64,000 nt of DNA from Cavia porcellus (GCF_034190915.1 NW_026947638.1:266001-330000), one strand, 5' to 3'; shown: positions 35,041 to 47,704, numbered from the stretch's first letter. Translations and numbers: made by a program. Notes: generated by a model from the letters alone, not told the origin.

Positions 35041-38000
35041 GGTGACAACATCCAGTTGTCATCTGCTGAGTCAAGGGTGAAGATAAGCACAGTGAGTAAG
35101 CCAATCATTATCCTTATTAATACAGAAGCCTCCCAGGCAATCCTCCCTAGTTTTGGGGGGCCAATGTTTTCTTCTCAGGTCTCAGTGGTGGGAGTGAAAG
35201 GCCACCCCCAGTGCCCTTGCACCACTGAACCCCTACCTTGTCTCTTGGGGACTTACTTACTTACTCACTCCTTTCTAATTATAATCTCCTGCCTAACAGC
35301 TCTCCTGGGAAGAGATGCTCCAGGTCACACTTTCCTTCCTCAGACACCGCTCCCCTTCCCTTATCTTGGCACTCCTACCTGAACATTATAAGATAGGGTC
35401 CACTCTCTAGGGTGCCTCTCAGCCACCAAATGCCCATTTTCCTTGGGATAAGGTAGATCCCCAAGTCTGGGACACTGCCCAACCCTGAATAGCCAGCTAA
35501 CACCCACTGGTTCAAGTCCCATCTACTAAACGGGTCCACCTTCCCCAAACACTGCATTTCCTATCTCACACCAACATTGTTTGGGACTGAAGCCCATAAT
35601 CAATAGACCTTTCTATGCCCAACTACTCATCCCTGTCCAGTCACCATACAACTCCCCCATCCAACTGGTCAAAAAGCCAACAGCCTACCTACCAGCTAGT
35701 ACAGGATCTCAGACAAATTAATTCAGCCACCCACCCTGTCACCTCAATAGTGCTCAACCCAAACACACTGCTTAGCAACATCCCCTTTCCACCAAACATT
35801 TCACTGCCTTAGACCTTAAAAATACTTTCTTTACCATTCCTTTACATCCCAAATGCCAACCTCTATTTACTTTCACTTGGGAGGACCCAATAATAAAAAT
35901 AACTCAGCAGTTCATCTAGATGGTCCTCCCCCAAGGTTTTCAAAACAGCCTACATTACTTTAGCCAAGCACTCACAGCTCATCTAACACATCTAGACTTC
36001 TTTCTCCCCAAGCATCCTTCTCCAGTACATAGATGACCTCTTGCTCTGTAGCCCCTCAATAGAACCCTTTTATGCCCATACCACTCTTCTCCAAGTCTAC
36101 TTAGCCTTCCTAGGGTATTGGGTCTCCAGAGACAATGTACAACTCTCTCATCCAAGGGTTACATTTCTAGGCTTCAGGCTTGAGGAGGCTTCCCTCCTCA
36201 AAAGAGCTCACCCTAGACTGCAAAAAGCACTGTGTGCCCTCCTTGTACCACACACAAAATGTCAAGTATAGTCCCTTCCTGGGGCTAACAAGTTACTTTA
36301 GGCTATGGATCCCTAACTTTGCCCTGCTGGCCAAACCCCTTTATCAGGCAATTCTGACTGATGAACCATGTCCAATCCAAAGGCTGTCCACCAAGTATTC
36401 ACCACCATCTGATCCAAACTACTGCAGGACACCACCCTGGCTTTGCCTAACCTCAATAGACCCTTTGATCTCTAATCTTTAGAATCCTACAGGATGGCAG
36501 GCAGGGTTCTGACACAACTAAAAGTGCTAACCCCAGCACCCATTGCCTATCTCTCTAAACAGTTAGATGCCACAGTCAAAGGATGGTTTTCTTGTTTCTG
36601 GGCACTGGCTGCCACTGCCATCCTCACACAAGAGGCCTCCAAACTCATATTCCAAAGGACATATAAATGTCCACTCCACACACAGGGTAACTGAACACCA
36701 GTTGCTTCACCCTCTTCACTGTCCCCCTTTGCCTCCAGCTCTTTCATGTTAGCTTTCTGGGAAACCCATGCATAGCTCTATGGGTACAAAAATAGACCCT
36801 CTCTCCCTACTCCCATGATCTCTCTACACCTGCCCCACCAGTGCCTTGAAACCCTCAAAGACTTTGCTGTACCAATACTAGATGTCTTACAGCAGTCCAT
36901 TATTGATGGGACATATACTTGGTTCACTGATGGCTCCTCTACAATATCCTCCCCACCCCAGCAGGATATGCTATAGTCTCACTTAAAAACACCCTTGAGG
37001 CAAAACCCATACCCCCAGACACTAGTTAACAAAAGGCAGAATTGATAGCCCTAATAACCTAGCACAAGGAACCACCATAAACATCTACAGAGATTCTAAG
37101 TTCAACACCCACATCGTTTACCACCACCACACTGCCATCTGGAAGGAATGAGGTCTTCTAACCACAAGGGGGACCCCTATCCAAAATGCTAAACTGATTG
37201 TCTCTCTCTTTAAAGCTACATTCCTTCCAAAACATGTGGCCATTCTTCACTGCAAAGGCCACCAGACCCCCACTGACCCCATATCCATGACAAATTCTCT
37301 AGTCAATCAAGCTGCTAAACTGGCTGGCCTGGACTGGGACACCTCTTTTTCTAAGGACTCACAACAGCTAGCCTTACCCCTTTTAGATGCCTCACCCCAG
37401 ATTCGTAACATTACCTACCCTTCTTCTCAATACTCACAACTTCTACATCAGGAGGCTACTCTGGGGGCTTAGGGGTGGCTCCTCCTACATGACAGTATGG
37501 TCTCCCAGAAGACCGAGCCATCAAATTTCTTAGCCAGGTTTATCTACTCTACATGTGAGATGGCAAGCCCTAAAGAGACTGCTTGACCCTAACATTTACT
37601 GCCCAAACTTGTCTAAATTACTTCAAGAGATTTCCTCTGAATGTGCAGTCTGTACACATTGAAGGACCAGTCAAGAGACCAAATGTTCCTTCAGGATCCC
37701 AGCAAGGAGGATTACACCCTCGTCCCTCCTCCTCTCCTCACCAGTTTTGAGAGTCTTTACCAGAGACTGACAGATTGATTTTATCCGCATGCCCCAACAC
37801 AAAAAGCTCGGCCACCTTCTAACCATGGTTGCCATCTTCACAGGATGGATAGACACTTTCCCTACATCCCAAGAGACCGCAAACAAGTTACCCACATTCT
37901 ACTGAGATCATTCCCAGGTTCTGCCTCCCCTGCTCCATCCAGTGAGACAAAGGCCCAGCCTTCATATCCAAGGTCACCCAACAAGTCTTGGAGGCCTTAC

Positions 38001-38428
38001 ATATCAGAAGGGTCTTATACACTTTATGGGTCTTGGGCCTCGGGCAAAATTGAGAAGGCCAATAACCTTCTGACACCCAACTCACAAAGCTGTCCCTGGA
38101 CATCCAACTAAGCTGGCATGCCTTCTTACTCACGGTTCTGACCTGCCTCTGAGAAATGACCCCCTACAGCTGTCAGGTCTAAGCCCATTTTAACTGATGT
38201 TCCCACGGTCCTCTCTCTTACAGATGCCTCCCATAACACCCCAACCTCTGGCTTACTACCTACCCTTCCTCTCCCTCATAAGTGAAAGGCTTCACACTGG
38301 TTTGTGTTTGCAGAACAAAGTATCCCTAAACCTTGCAAAGGTGCCACCCCATTACAGGTCCAGCTGGGAAACCAAACATTCCTTCAGGATCTCATGGCAT
38401 CTGGCCTCCAACCCAACTGGAGAGAGGG
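35041..38428 (+). pseudogene. Endogenous retrovirus pol (PR-RT-RH-IN), broken
   Basis: Degenerate pol in the gag-pol order of a class I element. Protease-like sequence lies at about 35041-35350. RT starts near 35610; readable landmarks are LVQDLRQIN at about 35695, a YIDD active-site box at 36026-36037 and VTFLGFRL at about 36150. An RNase H box (TWFTDGSS) is at about 36917-36940, and integrase-like sequence runs at about 37480-38110. At least a dozen frame breaks are visible, with open pieces of only 60-125 codons. No env could be identified; sequence after 38110 may be the integrase end or residual env. It ends where a B1 begins at 38429. Confidence 0.8.
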
Positions 38429-38630
38429 CGGGACATGGTGGCTAATGCCTGTAACCCCAGCAGTCGGGATGCTGAGGCAGGAGGATCACTGCAAGTTCGA
38501 GAACAGCCTAGGCTAAAAAAGTGAGCTCAAGGCCAGCCTGAACTGCATAGAGAGACCCTGTCTCAAAAAGACCAAAAAAAAAAAAAAAAAAAAAAAAAAA
38601 AGAAAGAAAGAAAAGAAAAGAAAAGAAAAG
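38429..38630 (+). mobile_element. B1 SINE with long A-rich tail
   Basis: gggcgggacatggtggctaatgcctgtaaccccag, ggctgaggcaggaggatcactgcaagttcgag and agagaccctgtctcaaaaag define a full B1 with an internal duplication of about 29 bp (agcctaggct / agcctgaactgca). The tail, 38574-38630, is poly-A grading into GAAA/GAAAA repeats, which suggests a relatively young copy. Confidence 0.93.
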
Positions 38631-38700
38631 AGGATCTGAGAAAATGGAAAGATATCCCTTGCTCTTGGGTAGGAAGAACCAACACAGTGAAATCAGCCAC
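38631..38700 (+). mobile_element. L1 ORF2 piece of the 31.4-40.5 kb element
   Basis: gaggatctgagaaaatggaaagatatcccttgctcttgggtaggaagaacc is ORF2 sequence just 5' of the piece that resumes at 39086, corresponding to about 2760-2830 of the full-length L1. Compared with that copy, about 245 bp of ORF2 are missing between 34560 and 38631. Confidence 0.85.
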
Positions 38701-39080
38701 TGATAGATCTGGCCAACATGATAAATACCTACCCTCACTGTCAAAGCCCAAACTTTGGGACAAAAGGTCCATTGCCACATTACAAGAGCCTAACTACCAG
38801 AACAATGAAATACCCCCCAGTAATAGAGAGCCCCACTGCCAACCTCCTCCAGAGAAAGACATGTTACATAGAAAGCACAAGCACACAGCTCTCAGCCTAC
38901 AACTGAAATAATATTTACTCCTCTTTTAACTATCAATAAAAACTCTGCTCAGTCATGCCCTGTGCATCCTTGCCCTGGTCCACTAGGTAAAGTGCCACTT
39001 CTGCTTTCTTTGATTTAAACCCCTCCTGTTGACCTTGGAGTGTGTTCCAGTTCTTGGCATGGGGTTCAGTTGCTTTATCA
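38701..39080 (+). mobile_element. Solo LTR, 380 bp
   Basis: Begins TGATA and ends TATCA (TG...CA with 5-bp inverted termini) and is flanked by the 5-bp duplication gccac at 38696-38700 and 39081-39085. A poly(A) signal AATAAA lies at 38935-38940. The L1 ORF2 sequence is continuous across it when it is removed. It is oriented plus by the poly(A) signal. It may or may not belong to the same retroviral family as the gag-pol fragment upstream, as that fragment retains no LTR to compare. Confidence 0.8.
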
Positions 39081-39085
39081 GCCAC

Positions 39086-40550
39086 ACTCTAAAATTTTTA
39101 TACAGACTTACTGTAATCCTGATCAAAACACTAATAGCATTCCTCACAGAATTGGCCAAAAGAAATCTCAAATTCATTTAGAATCAAAAGAGAGCTAGAC
39201 TAGCATGAGCAATTCTCAGTACCAATAGCACAGCGCAATCCCTGATTTGAAATGATACTATAGAGCTACTTTTATTAAAACAACATGCTACTGGCAAATA
39301 GACCTGAGAATCAATGGAACTACTTAGAAGATGCAGAAACAACTCCACAGTGAGCCACCTTATCTTTGATAAAACAGCCAAATACCTTTACTGGAAGACA
39401 GATAGATTCTTTAATGAATGGTGTTGGGAAAACTGGCTTCACATTTATTTAGGATTAAATCTAGACCCTGTATCTCTCACCATGCACTAAACTAATACAG
39501 AAATGCATCAAACATTTAAATATTAAAACAAAAACACAATCTACTGGAAGATAAAATAGGTCAACCTCTTGAGGACATAAGTGTATGTTGACTTTACAAA
39601 CAAAAGCCCAGTTTCAAAGGAAATATTTCAAAGAATCAACTACTGGGATGTCATCATATTAAAAAGCTTTTTCACAGCAAAAGAAATTACCAACAGATGA
39701 AGAGACAACTCACAGTGTGTAAAAAATATGAAAAAATATTCCACATCACCAGTCATTAGAGATGCAAATTAAAACTGAACTGATACTCCATCTCATCCAG
39801 AAAGAAAAGTTGTTATCCAGAAATCAGCCAATCACAAATGCTGGAGGGATGTGCAGAAAAAGAATCCTTTTTCACTGTCAGTAGGAGTATAGACTGGTGC
39901 AACCAGTGTAGAAATCAATGTAAACATTCCACAAAAAACTAGGACCAGAGGTCCCATTTGACCCAGTTATCCCCCTTTTTGGTATCTTTCCAAAAGATTT
40001 AAAAGCCATCACACCATAGCGATACATGCACTCCCATGTTTATAGCAGTGCAGTCCTGTAATAGCTAAATCATAAAGCAACCCAAATGCCCATCAATCAA
40101 TGAATGATAAAGAATATGTGGGGTGTTTTATACAATGGTCATAAAGAAGAATAAACTTGATATATGTAAAGGGATGCACCTGGAGATCAAACTCTTAAAT
40201 GAAATAATCAGACATATATGTTCAAATATTTCATGGTTTTTGTAGCGTGGCAAACCAAAGGTGTAAGGACCAAAATGCAGTACAGATATGCTGAAACAGG
40301 AATAAAACATTCAAATGGGAAGAGATAGGGGGGCAGAAAGGGAAAAGGAAAAGATAGAGGAAGGAGAGAAGAATGGAAACAAAACCTTTGTAAGTAGGGA
40401 AGGGAACAGGGGTTAAAAGAAGTTGAGTGGAATAGGAAAAATACAAAAAATCAAGAGATATGCATAGGTATAAATTCCCTGTGGTAAATGTGATCATTAT
40501 ATGTATCTAAAATGTACCAATATAATTTTAAAAAATAAAGTACCTTTAAA
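39086..40550 (+). pseudogene. Decayed L1 ORF2 C-terminus and 3' UTR
   Basis: Continues the plus-strand L1: tttttatacagacttactgtaatcc at 39096, gatagattctttaatgaatggtgttgggaaaactgg at 39403 (keeps the Trp codon mutated at 2374), accagtcattagagatgcaaattaaaac at 39747, ctggagggatgtgcag at 39840 and the terminal domain to about 40190. The 3' UTR (40200-40550) has the purine/G-rich tract (gggaagagataggggggcagaaaggg) typical of conventional L1, unlike the modular 3' UTR of the young L1 here. Confidence 0.88.
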
Positions 40551-40621
40551 AAACAAGTCAGTGTACTAAACATTACAGTAACGGGGACTATAGGTAACTA
40601 CAAAATATATAAATTGATTAC

Positions 40622-40711
40622 TTTTTTTTTTCTTTGGGTACCAGGTATGGAACTCATGACTGTGCGGCTAGCAAGGCAAGCTCTATGCCACTGAGCTAAA
40701 TCCCTGGCTCC
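40622..40711 (-). mobile_element. ID-like SINE
   Basis: T run, gggtaccaggtatggaactcatgac, gctagcaaggcaagctctatgccactgagctaaatccctggc: reverse complement of a full ID-like element. Confidence 0.9.
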
Positions 40712-40799
40712 CAAAACATCCAAACTGAATAGAAGCACCTAGAACTTTGCCACACCTCACAATAAATTTTTAAAATAATAAAAGAAATCAAACTAATTA

Positions 40800-42460
40800 G
40801 CACAGTAAATGTAACATACTATATGTAACAAAATAACATGAAACAATGACAAAAAAGATCTGTTTTACAAACCAATGTAAATGCTTTAACTCAGGCTTTA
40901 AAAAACTTTTCTATCTGATTTACAAGAGTACAAATATGTCATATATAAGAAATATAATCGAAACAAAATGATGCAGAAAAATAAAAATAAAGGATGGCCA
41001 AAATAAGTCTACCAGGAAAAGGAAAATAAGTTAGAAAGGAGATATTCATGTGTGGTTAATGCTCAAAAACAGAAAAATCGAACTAAAAAGTACCACCACA
41101 ATAAAGAGTTTAATCCTAGAAGTCACAATTTAAATTGAAGATATCATAATTAAGAATATCTATGCAGCAATACTTTAAGAAAATCCCAAGAAATACAGTA
41201 AGGGGAGGAAAGAAACATAGCAAAAACAAATCAAGTAGACAAAATAATGACCTAGAAGATCTTCTGAATGCATATTAAACTTTACTTCTTGACATTAGAA
41301 AATAAACCTTATACAACACACATGGAACATTCACAATGATGATACCTTTGGTAATAAAGCCATCAGTACGTTCTATAAAGCAAGAAATGTTACAAATATT
41401 TTCTAACCAAAATAATATATTAGAAAATTAAAAATCATAGAAATTACAAAGAAATCTTCAACTGGAAAGAAACCTAATAAATAGTTAACTGGATAAAAAG
41501 TATCTCTAAACTCAAATTACAATATTACTAAAAACGGACATAATTGATACACAATACACTGATCTCTGGAATACTCATTTATAGATGCAAAGTAAAATAC
41601 ATAGGTTTAGATAGTTTAATAAATAAAAATTTAAAAATTCCTAGCTTAAAAGCTAGTAAACAAAGCCAAAAAGAAAGTACAATGAAGAAAATCATGAAAA
41701 TAGAAAAAAATAATGTAAAGAATAAAACCTAGATATAATAAATCAAAATTAATTTTTGGAAAAATGTTAATAGTAACCTGCTCACCAATTTAATTTTTAG
41801 GAAGGGAGAAAGAACAATAAGCTAGCAAAAATAACAAGGAGAAAACTATTGAAGGAGACAGTAAAATAAAACATTACAAGAAGCAAGATTCCACTTTACA
41901 AACATAACTGCAAATAAACTTGTCGGCCCAGGATAAATGGATAATTGCAATACTTTATTAAAATTGAGCCCACCGGAGATAAAGCTTAAACAAACCAATT
42001 TTCTTAGAAGAAATAAAGGAACCATCCTACCAAAAAAGCCACCAATGCTTTCAGAGGGAAGCTTTTGAACACTAGATTGTTTAAATGTTCTATAAACTCT
42101 CCTAGAGATTCCAAAGGAAAGAAAATCTCGATTCTTTAAAACTTTATATGTGTAACTTCAATAAACATAATAAACACAAATAAAGTAAATTATAAGCTAG
42201 TATCACTTATCACTGTTTATGTAAAAACACCAAGTAAAATATTAGAAAAAATAATCCAATGCTACATTTAAAGAATTGCTTACCACAACTAAGTGTTATT
42301 CATTCCAGAAATGCAAAGTTGGTTCAGTATTGGAATCAATTAATATAATACCCCATATCAACAAATGTAGGGAGGAAAGCCACATATTTATTTACACAGA
42401 TGGTAAGTATTCCAACAAAATACAACACTCTTTCTTGAAAAACAAATTTCAAGAAAACAG
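40800..42460 (+). pseudogene. Ancient L1 ORF2 remnant
   Basis: Very decayed plus-strand L1. The clearest part is the RT segment at 42275-42440 (accacaactaagtgttattcattccagaaatgcaaagttggttcag, ataccccatatcaacaaatg). The earlier part is A-rich with low similarity to the ORF2 linker. No open frame of note. Confidence 0.6.
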
Positions 42461-42464
42461 AAAT

Positions 42465-43240
42465 GATGTAATAGTTTTTATTACTAAGTGAATTTTTGGA
42501 TGTGACTGCAGTATGGCTGTGACATGTCAGCCCTTTAATCACCCGTGTTGAGGCAGCTGATCTGGCGGGCTCAAAAGGTATTCTCTTTCTCCCTCACCGC
42601 TCCAGGTGCATCCTTACCAAAGCTACATGCTGGGGAGGGGGGGCACCCACCCTCATAGAGAGGAGGGCTGTTTCCTTGGGCAAAGGTATATGAATAGCTC
42701 TGCTCCCCTGCTAGAACCTTCAAACCTCTGTGCCCCTCTCCACCAATACATATACTGCAGGCCCCAGCTTCTCATACAGAGCTTCTGATGCATTTGAAGT
42801 AGGATTTTTAGGGAGATAAAGTTAAATGAGGTCATAAAGTTGGAGCTAGGATTCAAATGGTTTAGCGTTTTTACAAGAAACAGAAGAGAACTTGCACAAC
42901 AAAAAGGTAGTTTTCTACAAGACAGGGAGAGATCCTTTACCAGAAACCAAATTGGCAGGCACCTTGATTTAGGATCTCTAGCCTTCAAATCTATGAGAAA
43001 ATAAAATGTTACTGTTAAACATACTTAATAAACACATGTTTTAGAGGAGCCTGAGTTAAGACACTTCCATTGCATTTCCACCAAAATCACTAGCAAACAA
43101 AGGATACCACAATTTCCTCTACTATGGATTTACACAGTTTTGAATGTGAAGTAAGAAATAGTCAATGTAATTAGATTTACACAGAACAATCATAGACATA
43201 AGAACTGGAAAAACAAAACTGTATTTGCAACTGGGACTCT
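42465..43240. other. Unannotated DNA within the L1 chain
   Basis: A slightly GC-richer island (42530-42780) lies between two L1 pieces. No protein or repeat was recognised; the 111-codon minus-strand frame at 42653-42988 has no known motif. Confidence 0.4.
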
Positions 43241-43249
43241 GCATCTGAA

Positions 43250-43640
43250 AATTCCCATACAGTGAGTAATAAAACTGAAACAATTTTAAAAATCAATAAA
43301 ATAAACAGGCTTTAAAATCAACATACACAAATCTAACCTTCACATAACTAGGAACCTATTAGAAAAAACAGTGGCAAAAAAACCCCCACAGAAACACCTC
43401 CACTTGTAAAAGTATTAAAGAAGACACAATATTTAGGAGTAAGTTTAACAAAAAAAAATGTGTAAACCTTACATGAGACAAAATTTAAAACATGACAGGT
43501 GCAGAATATGAAAAGTACATAAAGTAAAAAAGTACAAATGTCACAGGCAGAAGAAAACTGTAAATACAGTCAAAGACTTGCAAGTGCAAGCAGCAAAAAC
43601 AATTGTATAATAAGATGTTCCTGGAAAATATTTAAGATGT
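43250..43640 (+). mobile_element. Ancient L1 ORF2, post-RT segment
   Basis: aaaatcaacatacacaaatctaacctt, aagacacaatatttaggagtaagtttaacaaaaaa and the following sequence match the ORF2 stretch downstream of the RT active site (Y-LGI-LT motif). It is probably the continuation of the copy ending at 42460. Confidence 0.65.
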
Positions 43641-43641
43641 G

Positions 43642-43715
43642 GGGCCGGGAATTTAACGAAAGTGGTATAGAGCCTGCGTGGCAAGTGTGAGGTCATGAGT
43701 TCAATTTTTTAAAAA
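43642..43715 (+). mobile_element. ID-like SINE, diverged
   Basis: gggccgggaatttaacgaaagtggtatagagcctgcgtggcaagtgtgaggtcatgagttcaattttttaaa. Confidence 0.8.
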
Positions 43716-43879
43716 TGTGGATTCAAGGCAGGCATTCCTGACAATAGGACCACTGCTTTCACGTCTCTCTACATCCTAGCATATGACAGATGTTCAATAA
43801 AAAGTATCTGAATGGGTGAATGAGTGGTAGGAATGATAAATATTTATTTTATTTATAAGGTTTAAAAAAAAAACTCAAG

Positions 43880-43980
43880 GGCCAGGGATATAGCACAGTG
43901 GCACAGTGCCTGCCTTGTAAGCGTGAGGTCGAGTTTGATCCTCGGTACCAAATATAGATAAATAAATAAAAATAAAAAAG
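43880..43980 (+). mobile_element. ID-like SINE
   Basis: gggccagggatatagcacagtggcacag, gcctgccttgtaagcgtgaggtcgagtttgatcctcggtacc, followed by an AT-rich tail. Confidence 0.9.
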
Positions 43981-44151
43981 ACAACATGAAATCACTGATG
44001 TTCTTAAATAACATGCCATAACACCCAATGTAGCTTACATAAAACACAATTACCCCAAACTATCAACAAGCTATTTTACAATGTTATGTAAGTTTATATG
44101 AAACTTCTTATGAGCAAATAGGCAAAAATGGTCAAATGAACATTTCTGGAA

Positions 44152-44230
44152 TGGCATAAGCACCTGCCTGGCAGTTGTGGGGTTGTGAGTTAGATTCCCA
44201 TACCAAACAAACAAACAAACAAACAAAAAA
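44152..44230 (+). mobile_element. 5'-truncated ID-like SINE with (CAAA)n tail
   Basis: ggcataagcacctgcctggcagttgtggggttgtgagttagattcccatacc, then CAAA repeats. The box A half is missing. Confidence 0.85.
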
Positions 44231-44699
44231 CCTACACCATAAAGCCTCTGTAATCGAAAGTGTGAGGTTCTGCTATATGGACATTTGAGGAATATTAGAG
44301 AAAGCCAAGAATGGATTAGAAAAAGTCAAGAAATAGACACAAGAGCATTTAGAAACTAAGTAGATAATAAAATATTTCAAACCAGTGGAGAAAGATAAAG
44401 GCTACAAGCACTCACTGGTGTGGCAAGTGATTAATCAGCTGAAAAACATACAATCAGATCTGCAATAATCTATATAACACACAAAAGAAAAACAAAAACA
44501 AAAATGACACATGTATCATGAGCCTAAATATAAAAAGGTTGAACTATATAATCACACTAGAAAAAAATGTGTAAATTCTTTTAAATGGTTTCTATGGAAT
44601 TGTATATTGTTTTTTTAACTGTAAATTAGGATCCAGATGCAGTAAGAGAAAAGAAAATGAATCTTACCATACTTTTAAAAGTTTGCACAGTAAACACAC

Positions 44700-44740
44700 A
44701 TACGCATATGCACATGTGCGTGCACACACACACACAACCC
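44700..44740. repeat. Impure (CA)n microsatellite
   Basis: acacatacgcatatgcacatgtgcgtgcacacacacacac: alternating purine-pyrimidine, interrupted. Confidence 0.8.
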
Positions 44741-44821
44741 CCACAAACAAGCTCCAAAAACAAAGTCAAAAGACAACTGACAAATTAGAGGAAATTATCT
44801 ATACCACATATCACATAGATG

Positions 44822-45205
44822 GTGTCATGATTTTATGCCTGCATGTCCCCCAAAGCCTCACACTGCCATGGGGGTAGCTTCTAGAACTTGTGATTGATTC
44901 CTGGTCCAATGCTGGGATTATGAGTGTGAGTGCTATACCGATTCTAGGGTGGGTGTGGCCCACCTACAATGTAAAGGACAGAAAGAATACTTTTCTCTCA
45001 TGTTTGTCCCTTTTTGCTATTGCGTTTGCTGTCTCCCAGCCACTATGCACTGCTGCCCTGTGCATGTGCCACTTTGCAATGAGTCAGCTGAATATGGACT
45101 GAAATGTTCACAAATTATGAGCTAAATAAGTATTTCCTTGCTTAACGTGAGTGTTGGGTATTTAGTCTCGGCAATGAGAGAAAAGTAACCAACACAGATA
45201 GTAAC
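44822..45205 (+). mobile_element. LTR-like medium-reiteration element
   Basis: Block from gtcatgattttatgcctgcatgtcccccaaagcc to gtttagtctcggcaatgagagaaaagtaaccaacacag, with aaattatgagctaaataagtatttcc (possible poly(A) region) near its end. The layout is that of a MaLR/ERVL-type solo LTR; the other copy in opposite orientation is at 21045. The family is uncertain. Confidence 0.5.
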
Positions 45206-45219
45206 AGCCCTTAAAGATT

Positions 45220-46150
45220 GCAAGAAATTTCCTAAAACCTGAGAGACACAAAGGGCTGAAAAACTTGATACAAAAGTGAGCAAAAGACATAGTCAAAAAT
45301 TTTAAAAAAAAATTTCAAATATGAAAAAAATTCAACCTCAATCACAGTTCAAAGAAATGCAAATTACCACTATGCCAGTATACTATTTCTCACTTATCAA
45401 CTGGCAAGACTTAAAAAGCATGATAACATATTATTATACTGGAAAGACTATGGGGAACAGACATTCTTTTGAACTGCTGGTTAAAATTTGCCCAACCTAT
45501 ATAGAAGGGAATTTGGCAATACGTTTTACCTTTTCACCTAGCAATTGCACTTTAGACTACTTTATAGTCACTTTTCAAAAAATACAAAAATCCAGCATCT
45601 GGAAAATAATGAAAACAAAATATTCACACATAACAGAATGATTAAATTAAACTATAAAATTCAGTTTAACTCTAAAAATGGTAAGAACAATGTCCATCAA
45701 GTGACAGGGAATGATTTCTAGGATACATTGTAAACAGGGAAGACAAAGGGAAGGGTTTTTTGACAGCATATTGGGTTATGTACAAAACAGAAGGAGGAAA
45801 GAGAAAATAGAAATACATCATTTGTACAAAGAAAGTGCAGAAGAGATGGAGAAAGACTAGAGCAACTGGTTCGTCAGAGCAGACAGGTAGATGTCCAGCA
45901 GAAAGAATAAAAGAAGCAGGCGGCAGTGGGGAGGCCTGCCACTTCCCTGAGTGCACAGCTTTCTGTCTGTTTTTACTTTGTGGACCATGTTAGTGTTCCA
46001 CATATTGAAAAGAAGGATGGAAGTAAAAATATGAAATATGAACGAAAACAAGTGAATTAAATGGTACCTCAAATAAATAAAAACACAATTTAAGATTTGA
46101 AGGTGGCTAAAGGGAAAGAGAGCCCACATTAATTTTGTGCAATGCTGAGA
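45220..46150 (+). mobile_element. Ancient L1 ORF2 end and 3' region
   Basis: ttcaacctcaatcacagttcaaagaaatgcaaattaccactatgcc, then ctggaaagactatggggaacagacattcttttgaactgctgg and cacctagcaattgcactttagac are the standard L1 ORF2 C-terminal landmarks, much diverged (L1M-like). The 3' limit is uncertain. Confidence 0.7.
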
Positions 46151-46154
46151 AAGT

Positions 46155-47165
46155 GCTTAGCACTGAAGTGAAGAGATGCTAAGCTAAGGGTTATTAGGGG
46201 TTCTGAACTTTCCCAAACACATGCTGAAAAACTAAAACATATTAAGAGATCATAAGAAGCACATATCTCACTGTCAGAGAAGTGAGCGACAAATATGCAC
46301 AAAAAATGATAGAATGAACCCTATAATGTTAGATAAAGATTCAAAATACCAGCATGAACTCATGTTTTTAAATAACTATAAATGGGATATGACAATAGAT
46401 ATACTAGATCTGTTTGTTGAGAGGACATGTTAGCCAGAACCACACAATGATTTGCAACCAGACACTGTAATCATAATTCCTCAAGAAAATGACTGATTAC
46501 AGGTCTGAGGTAGGCAAAGCACAATTAAGAAGAAAGCTGGACTATCCTATGCTAGGATGTAAGGAAACATTCAAGGACATCACAGTAGGACACTGGAGTT
46601 AGTGTGAAGCGGCTCCCACTGGAAACCTGGGACAATATGAACAATATAATAAATAATAACGGTAAAAGGTCAAAGAGAATCCACTAAGTTCTTATGAATG
46701 TGAGAACCAATGAATGTGAGGAAAAAAAAGAAAGCTGCCTTTTTCAACAGAAGAAAAATAAACATAAAAGAAATGATGAAATTAGAAAATCATTTGGCAA
46801 TTATATCTCACATATAAGAATCATTAATGGATCTAAAAACTAGTGGGTATAAGTTTACATTATTTCAGATAATCTCATAAGATAGGTACTGCTTGTGAAG
46901 AAAAAGATAGCTATGGTGTAGATACTCGGGGTACACATTAGACAATAAAATATCAATAAAAAACAAATCAACATGTGTCATGATATGATGCACTGAGAGC
47001 ATCAAATGTGAGGGGCTCCCATCAAAAGTCTGTAAACTGCATACAATCACAAGAAAGTATCAAATAAACTAAATTAAGCAACAGCCTTAAAAATAACCCA
47101 ATGCTCTTCAAAACTTCCGATATGAAACATAAAAAGAAACCAAACAACTGCCCTTTCTTTTAATA
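46155..47165. other. Unannotated DNA, possibly old L1 3' UTR
   Basis: No gene recognised. It follows the ancient L1 end directly and may belong to it, but no diagnostic landmark was found. Confidence 0.35.
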
Positions 47166-47175
47166 ATCTGCCCAG

Positions 47176-47226
47176 GGCTGGGGGCAAGGTCCCGAGCTCA
47201 ATCCCCAGTAACAAAAAAAAAAAAAA
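47176..47226 (+). mobile_element. Internally deleted ID-like SINE
   Basis: gggctgggggcaaggtcccgagctcaatccccagtaac plus a 15-A tail. The 5' and 3' ends are present but the middle is missing. An 11-bp duplication aatctgcccag flanks it (about 47165-47175 and 47226-47236). Confidence 0.8.
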
Positions 47227-47704
47227 ATCTGCCCAGTATTGCAGATTAAAAAGATGTGGATATTGAATAAGATATATTATTGAGTCCTTCTTCACAATAA
47301 AGCACCTTACATGGATAACAGGAGAAACCTGAATATGACATCAATGCTAATTTCAATAGTAGTTCTATGTTCTATGTAACTTATGGAAAGTCAATGTCCT
47401 TACTTTTAAGGAACTAAACATTTTAATGCACAGAAGCAAGAGGACAACATGCACAAAGCTTACTATCAGTTTAGGGTAAAATACATATATATGATAACAG
47501 TAAGGATAAAATCTTAATGTTAAGAAAGTAAAATCTAGATAAAATGTATATGGAAATTTTTTATCCTATTCTTGCAACTTTTCTGTTAAGTTTGAAACTG
47601 CTAAAGTAATCAGCTAAGAGTTTAAGATCACTTAAAAAGTTAATTTCAACAACTGGAGGAATCAGTTTGTAAAAGATTAAGAAGTGAAAAGAAAGTAAGA
47701 TATC

